From: PALSA-505 sp036502085
GTDB taxonomy: Bacteria; Actinomycetota; Actinomycetes; Streptosporangiales; Streptosporangiaceae
Length of the DNA stretch: 64,000 nucleotides
NCBI GenBank assembly: GCA_036502085.1
Contig: DASXZD010000005.1
Span: forward strand, 1 to 64,000
Direction of reading: 5' to 3'
The notes under the pieces: generated by a model
What the model saw: only the letters and a program-made list of their open reading frames with translations
Told to the model about the DNA's origin: nothing
Databases searched by the model: none
Shown: piece by piece, positions 60,089-64,000 of the stretch
Numbering within the stretch: the stretch's first letter is position 1
Layout: each line of letters starts with the position of its first letter
Position numbers and translations under genes: made by a program

Positions 60089-61533
60089 GCGGCATCACCT
60101 GCGGTGAGCGCCAGCACCGGGGCCGCATGGGCAGCGACCATCGCGTGAATGTCCTCATCGGAGACGAACGCGGCCCGGACGCGTACCGGATCGGGTGAGG
60201 TTTCGAGCCGGACGAACCCGACGCCCGCGCCGACCGTGGGATTGGCCGATATCTCGTCGCAGAGTGCGCCGCGGTCGCGTGCGCCGTCGCCGAGCACCAT
60301 GTCCACCTGGGCAGGCTCGTCCAGCCGCAGCGCGATCTTGTCGGGGAACAGGTTCCGGATGTTCAGCACTTCCTTGCGCGGATCCTGCAAGGCGGCCACC
60401 ACGCAGTAGCCGACCGCCCGGCCCTGCGTCGTCAGCGTTGCCAGCGCGGCGAGGATGCGGTCCTTGAGCTTCCGATCCGCCTGGTAGGCGGTCAGGAACG
60501 CGATCTCATCGACCACGACAGCGACGAACGGGTACTCGGCGGTCGGCCGGTGATCACGCTGCTTGCCCGCGAACAGCCTCGCCCGTCCCTGCATGTCAGC
60601 CACGGCTGCCTCAAGCAGGTCGGCGATATCGGCCGGGTCAGCGGCGTACCGGCCGTACCGGTCGAACAGGGCGCGGCCGAAGGCCAGCTCCATCAGCTAC
60701 GGGTCACACGCCCAGACCTGGACGAGGCCCGCGGCCATCAGCGGCAGCATGGCGCGGATCAGGCCCCACAGGTACGAGCCCTTCCCGGCGCCGGTCGCCC
60801 CGGCGATCAGCAGGTGCGTGCCGCTGAGCTTGAGCGTGAACGGCAGGCCGTCCTCGCGGCGTCCGACCGGCAGCGCCTTGAGATCCGGGTCAGCCGGTAC
60901 CGGCAGGGCGGTCATCGGCTCGGCTAGCGCGTCGCGGCGGACCAGCTCCAGGACCAAGGCGCCGGGCGAGCCGCTGCGGACCCGGCACAGCAGGGCTCGG
61001 AACCCGTGCGCGAGGCTCTCGGCCCGGTCGGCGAAGTCGCCGGGTGTCTGGCCGGACACCAGACGGATGGTCAGCCGGTCGGTGCAGCCGCCTGCCTCGA
61101 CCTTGACCAGCAGCGGCAGGACGACCGTGCCCCGGTAGACCGGGGCCAGCCCGGCGACGGTCAGCACGGCCTGCCAGTGCCGCCGGTAGAACCACCACCG
61201 CCACCGGCACCGCACCGGCTGAGTGACAAACCGGGCAAACCATTCCGGTCGCCACACCCGCAGCCCGATTAGCACCGCAAGGATGACCCCGGCCAGGGCG
61301 GCGAGGGCCGGCCAGCCAGCGTTCAGCCAGATCAGCAGCAGGACACCAGCGACCGCATCAAGCAGCGGGTGGCGGGTCAGGAACCAGGCCACCCGCCAGG
61401 TCAGGCGGGCGAGTTGGACGAGCAAGATGACGCCCTCGGGGGTGCGGTGCACGGGTGAGCGCCACACCGGGGAGGCAAACGGATCAGGGTTATCGACCTG
61501 GGCGAGCTGTTCGCCCATGACTTTGCCGCGCAT
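60085..61533 (-). pseudogene. TraB/FtsK-type DNA translocase split by an in-frame amber codon
   Basis: The N-terminal part (61533-60700) has two membrane helices and Walker A GATGAGKGSYL. Translation then meets TAG at 60699-60697, and the same frame continues with ELAFGRALFDRYG, Walker B VAVVVDEIAFL and the C-terminal domain to 60085. The context CDP-stop-LMELAFG indicates that one codon of an otherwise complete gene became a stop (for example AAG to TAG). This hexameric pump moves double-stranded element DNA between mycelia. Without readthrough it is inactive, unless it is a sequencing error. Confidence 0.85.
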
Positions 61534-61623
61534 ACTGTGGGACTCCTCTTCCTTGCATTGCGTGTGGGGAGAGAACCGGGGACGGCCGGAAGCTGCGAAC
61601 TTCCGGCCGTCCCGCTGTGCATG

Positions 61624-61926
61624 TCAGGCCGCCGTGTTCTCGGCTCTGGCGTCGTGCTCGGCGCGCAGCCGCTCGACCTCAGCGGCGAACGCGACGGCCT
61701 GGTCGGCGAGCTGCCGGGCGATCCGGGCGTCGTCTTCGGTGACGCGGGTCTTGGTGGTGAGGAAGGCGACGCTGACCTCGCCGTGGGTGATGCAGAATTG
61801 CGGCCGGTCGCAGTCGGTCCCGTAGATCCGGATCCGGGCGGCGTCGTCGAGGTAGAACGACACCTCGATCCGGGCCGCCTCCTCCGCGCCCGCGGTGATG
61901 GTGGTGAACGTGTAGCCGCCGCTCAT
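61624..61926 (-). CDS. Conserved small AICE protein
   Basis: A 100-aa hydrophilic protein (YTFTTITAGAEEAARIEVSFY, later a charged helix ending ERLRAEHDARAE). It resembles unnamed proteins between the repressor and traB in actinomycete elements. AAGGAGA lies before the ATG. The start overlaps the stop of the frame-shifted neighbour (ATGA), indicating translational coupling in the ancestral operon. Confidence 0.7.
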   Translation of the reverse strand: MSGGYTFTTITAGAEEAARIEVSFYLDDAARIRIYGTDCDRPQFCITHGEVSVAFLTTKTRVTEDDARIARQLADQAVAFAAEVERLRAEHDARAENTAA

Positions 61927-62334
61927 GCTGCTGTCTCCTTCCTGTCAGTTGCCCCGTGGGCCGTCCGGCCGGGGGCGCGGACCCCGGTCGCCTTCAAGGA
62001 GAGGGCGAGCCGCCCGGCCTGGTTGACGTACGGGGTGATCGCGAGCCCGGTGAACTCGACCGGGGTGAACGGCAGCCCGGGGCGGTGCCGGGGGCAGGAC
62101 CGGCTCGGCCTGGGCGATGACCTTGACCTTGACGGTCTTGGCCCGGGCGTCCGGGTCGGCGTCGATCACTTCGACCGACCACATGGGCAGCCCGGTTGCC
62201 TTGTCCTTGGACTGGACGAACCTTTCCGGGGTGGATGCGTCGAAGTCCCGGACCGGCTCGAAGATCCCGGCGGCGAACGCACCATGGGAGAACACGGTGC
62301 TGAACTCGACCGGGATCGGGCCTTGCAGTGCCAT
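61923..62334 (-). pseudogene. Conserved AICE protein with a +1 frameshift
   Basis: The open frame from ATG 62334 (AGIFEPVRDFDASTPERFV, MWSVEVIDADPDARAKTVK) becomes Arg/Pro-rich after about residue 85. Another frame then continues sensibly (LPFTPVEFTGLAITPYVNQ) to a stop at 61923 that overlaps the next ATG. The switch lies at a C-run near 62085, consistent with one extra base. The intact protein would be about 136 aa. Either a real lesion or a homopolymer error. Confidence 0.7.
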
Positions 62335-62368
62335 CTTGATTGCTCCTGTCTACATTGCGGACGCGGCA

Positions 62369-62449
62369 TGACCTGTCAGGTAGAACTATAAGCTATATTA
62401 TACCACATGACCTGTCAAGATAAACATCTGATTTCTGGACAACAGGTCA
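62369..62449 (-). promoter_or_regulatory. Promoter of the rep/tra operon with repeated repressor operators
   Basis: On the minus strand TTGACA (62418-62413) and TAGCTT (62395-62390) are 17 bp apart, about 55 bp before the first operon gene. TGACCTGTCA occurs at 62369-62378 and 62408-62417, the second overlapping the -35; a third, inverted copy (ACAGGTCA) is at 62442-62449. The arms GACCT-N3-AGGTC recur at 63219-63231 before the GntR gene. These are probable sites of that repressor. Confidence 0.75.
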
Positions 62450-62457
62450 GGGTGGAT

Positions 62458-63189
62458 CTAGCTGAACGGGTAGGCGTCCCGCAGTTCGTGCCGCTGGCCG
62501 GGTAGCACCAGGTCACTGACCTGCACTGGCTTGCCCGCTGCGTCATAGGCGGTGACGATCACGCTGAGTACCGGCTCATCGGCTGCGACCCGCAGCAAGG
62601 CGGCTTCCTCGCCGCTGGGGCGGCGGGCGGTGATCTGCTCGATGCCGTGGTCGAGCCGGATCTTCTTCTTGGCCTGGAGATGCTGCCGCAGGCTGTCGCC
62701 GAGCAGGTCGGGGGAGGCCAGGTCGGTGCCCTTGGCCAGGTCGAGGGACAGCCATGCCGAGGCCAGTTCGACCGGCTCGCCGTCCTGGCTGAGTAGCCGC
62801 TGCCGGACGAACGCCCGCGCACCACGCTCCAGGCTGAGAAGGGCGGTGACGTGCGGCGGGGCAAGCTTGACCCCGGCCTGCACCAGTTCCCCCGCTAGCT
62901 CGGTCTCGGGTACTTCGAGTACGTCATGAGCAGGGCGGGTACGTTCGGCGTCGGCGAGCGCGGGGCGGCCGCGGACGAAGCTGCCCTTGCCCTGCTGGGT
63001 GTCGATCCAGCCGCCTTGCCGCAGCTCGCCCAGCGCCTTGACGATCGTCGGCCGCGACACCTCAAAACTGGCCACCAGTTGATGCTCGGACGGCAGCAGC
63101 GTGCCGGGCGGGTACTCGCCCCGGTCGATCCGGCGCTTGATCTCAGCGACCACCTGGGCGTACTTCGGCGGCGCGTATTCGTATGTCAT
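62458..63189 (-). CDS. GntR/HutC-family repressor, KorSA-like
   Basis: A 243-aa regulator: winged HTH (about 1-75; PSEHQLVASFEVSRPTIVKAL) and a UTRA ligand-binding domain (about 90-240; FVRQRLLSQDGEPVE, DHGIEQITARRPSGEEA). It resembles the pSAM2 KorSA repressor that keeps pra/rep/tra silent. GACCT-N3-AGGTC sites flank it on both sides. ATG 63189 gives the conserved TYEYAPPKY start; ATG 63210 is also possible. Confidence 0.88.
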   Translation of the reverse strand: MTYEYAPPKYAQVVAEIKRRIDRGEYPPGTLLPSEHQLVASFEVSRPTIVKALGELRQGGWIDTQQGKGSFVRGRPALADAERTRPAHDVLEVPETELAGELVQAGVKLAPPHVTALLSLERGARAFVRQRLLSQDGEPVELASAWLSLDLAKGTDLASPDLLGDSLRQHLQAKKKIRLDHGIEQITARRPSGEEAALLRVAADEPVLSVIVTAYDAAGKPVQVSDLVLPGQRHELRDAYPFS

Positions 63190-63218
63190 GATGCTGACCT
63201 GCCCGTACATTGACTGAC

Positions 63219-63231
63219 GACCTATCAGGTC
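63219..63231. promoter_or_regulatory. Operator-like palindrome before the GntR gene
   Basis: GACCT-ATC-AGGTC, perfect arms, about 30 bp upstream of the repressor start; a partial TGACCT copy lies at 63195-63200. It matches the operators before the rep/tra operon and suggests autoregulation. Confidence 0.6.
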
Positions 63232-63313
63232 ACGGTACCGTCACAAACCCAATCTGTCACCCCCGGGGATGTGCGCACCGCTCGGAGCAGGTTTGACGGT
63301 GACGGGCAGGCGG

Positions 63314-63529
63314 TCAGGCTGACACGCTGGGAGCGCGTTCCAGCCAGGGGGTTTCTTCCTCGGCCAGGGCGCGGGTCAGTTCCTCGGGTCCGGGACCGTA
63401 GACGGTCGCCGAGGTGCCCCGGGCGCGAGGCATTACCCGGGTGGCGTACCACCAGCCTTCATCGGAGCGCCAGACGCGCCAGCCGGGGAAGGCGTTCTCA
63501 ATCTGCCGGGGTACCGGCCGCATCGTCAC
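63314..63529 (-). CDS. Small AICE protein, unknown function
   Basis: A 71-aa protein with aromatic-rich core (WRVWRSDEGWWYATRV) and acidic C-terminus. GTG 63529 or ATG 63523 may start it. It overlaps the next gene upstream by 32 bp. Small proteins of this kind cluster near the repressor in AICEs. No known domain. Confidence 0.55.
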   Translation of the reverse strand: MTMRPVPRQIENAFPGWRVWRSDEGWWYATRVMPRARGTSATVYGPGPEELTRALAEEETPWLERAPSVSA

Positions 63530-63851
63530 TCCTCAGGGGGTTCGTCAGGTCGCGGGTCAGCACGTCGGCGATCAGGTCGGCGATCTTCACCGGGTCGGCG
63601 GGCCGGTCAGCGGGGGGCCAGTACCGCCATTCGACGTACCCGTCGTCCTCCACGATGACCTCGGCATCCCGGCACACCGCCGGGCCGATCACGCTCACCG
63701 GCGCGGATACTCTTGCCAGCCGAGACCGGCCGGGCAGGCGGCGCACCCGCAGGCCATGCTCGGCCAGCCGCGCCTCGACAATCCGCAGCAACTCGCCTGG
63801 CCCACGCCCACCAGGCATCCGGGCGTCGTCGGCGGGCGGCGGGCTGTTCAT
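63498..63851 (-). CDS. Conserved hypothetical AICE protein
   Basis: A 117-aa protein (LRIVEARLAEHGLRVRRLP, VIGPAVCRDAEVIVEDDGY, WRYWPP). ATG 63851 overlaps the stop of the partial zinc-ribbon gene (ATGA). It belongs to the same leftward operon. No function can be assigned. Confidence 0.6.
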   Translation of the reverse strand: MNSPPPADDARMPGGRGPGELLRIVEARLAEHGLRVRRLPGRSRLARVSAPVSVIGPAVCRDAEVIVEDDGYVEWRYWPPADRPADPVKIADLIADVLTRDLTNPLRSDDAAGTPAD

Positions 63852-64000
63852 GCCGCTTGCGGGGTTCCGGTGCCTGCGCAGGCCAGGCAGCCCACCCGCG
63901 CCCGGGTCCGCGATGCTCGCTCGCTGACCAGCCCGGCGCTGGCCGGGGACCGGCGCAGGATCAGGAACTTCCAGCCCCGGCCGCCGCACAGCTCACACGA
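63848..64000 (-). CDS. Partial zinc-binding protein with two CxxC(G)xG motifs (5' end outside window)
   Basis: At least 50 codons are visible: CELCGGRGWKF near the window edge and GCLACAGTGTP near the C-terminus, a DnaJ-zinc-finger-like pair. The frame is open to base 64000, so the start is not seen. Its stop overlaps the next ATG. It is similar in type to small CxxCxGxG proteins of AICEs. Confidence 0.6.
   Translation of the reverse strand, partial: SCELCGGRGWKFLILRRSPASAGLVSERASRTRARVGCLACAGTGTPQAA

Larger units (their letters stand above)
56579..64000 (-). mobile_element. Actinomycete integrative and conjugative element (AICE, pSAM2-like), left part, decayed
   Basis: From the tRNA-Gly end to the window edge the gene order is toxin-antitoxin, truncated int, xis, RepSA-type initiator, zinc-ribbon protein, TraB/FtsK translocase, small element proteins and a GntR repressor, all leftward. 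This is the AICE backbone. Lesions in int, traB and one small gene suggest it can no longer excise or transfer itself. The right end is not in the window. Confidence 0.88.

Overview
The window is bulk high-GC DNA (about 70% G+C by eye) from a filamentous-actinomycete-like chromosome. Supporting signs are a mycothiol gene (mshA), the CarD/IspF/CysS/RlmB block, SenX3/RegX3, DUF3027, DUF2530, DUF3263 and DUF2637 proteins, many GTG starts, and ATGA/GTGA overlaps. From memory, the order otsA - SAM-riboswitch thrC - csp - groEL, and carD - ispF - cysS - rlmB near a PhoP-like two-component system, resembles Streptomyces-type chromosomes. Genus and species cannot be fixed from the sequence.

Layout. 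1-3.3 kb: a two-gene metal operon. It pairs a soluble PRC-barrel/MgtE-N/CBS protein with an Nramp-family transporter whose metal-site motifs look like the Mg2+-type (NRMT) branch. A perfect 15-bp hairpin masks the first ribosome-binding site. 3.4-10.2 kb: an AMACR-like CoA transferase, a lipoprotein, YbjN, mshA, gpmA and senX3-regX3. 10.3-16.9 kb: a lipoprotein, a membrane protein, carD, ispF, a DUF2637 protein, cysS, rlmB and tRNA-Thr, followed by a perfect 40-bp palindrome. 17-22.8 kb: a divergent catabolic cluster. LigA/LigB extradiol dioxygenase, a citryl-CoA-lyase-like protein and a CaiB CoA transferase face an amidohydrolase and an IclR regulator. 23-31.6 kb: a STAND/NB-ARC-TPR regulator, a large membrane protein, plsC, a SAM hydroxide adenosyltransferase, a DUF3263 protein and otsA.

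31.7-37.5 kb: an S-box (SAM) riboswitch before thrC, a cold-shock gene, a solo groEL with two CIRCE operators, and a second cold-shock gene. 37.5-49.8 kb: two MFS transporters (one behind a MarR gene), DUF3027, DUF2530, thpR, serC, citrate synthase, pdxH, an IdeR-type regulator with a probable TTG start, and a PAS-GAF-SpoIIE-HATPase phosphatase. 49.9-56.5 kb: thiolase, hsp20 with an HspR-like MerR regulator, a VLCAD-type acyl-CoA dehydrogenase, a beta-propeller protein and dcd, ending at tRNA-Gly(CCC).

From tRNA-Gly to the window end lies an integrative element of the actinomycete AICE (pSAM2-like) type, transcribed leftward. It carries xis, a RepSA-type initiator, a TraB/FtsK translocase, small element proteins and a GntR (KorSA-like) repressor with repeated operators over a well-formed promoter. 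The element looks decayed. The tyrosine integrase has lost its C-terminal catalytic half, and a lower-GC RelE-like/DUF6247 toxin-antitoxin pair sits between it and the tRNA. traB carries an in-frame amber codon, and one small gene is frameshifted. The right end is outside the window.

Recurrent themes are leaderless genes (a TAnnnT box 6-7 nt before the start codon) and short in-frame CAG/CCAGGC-type repeats that lengthen linkers in unrelated proteins. All functions are inferred by reading the sequence; nothing was searched against a database.
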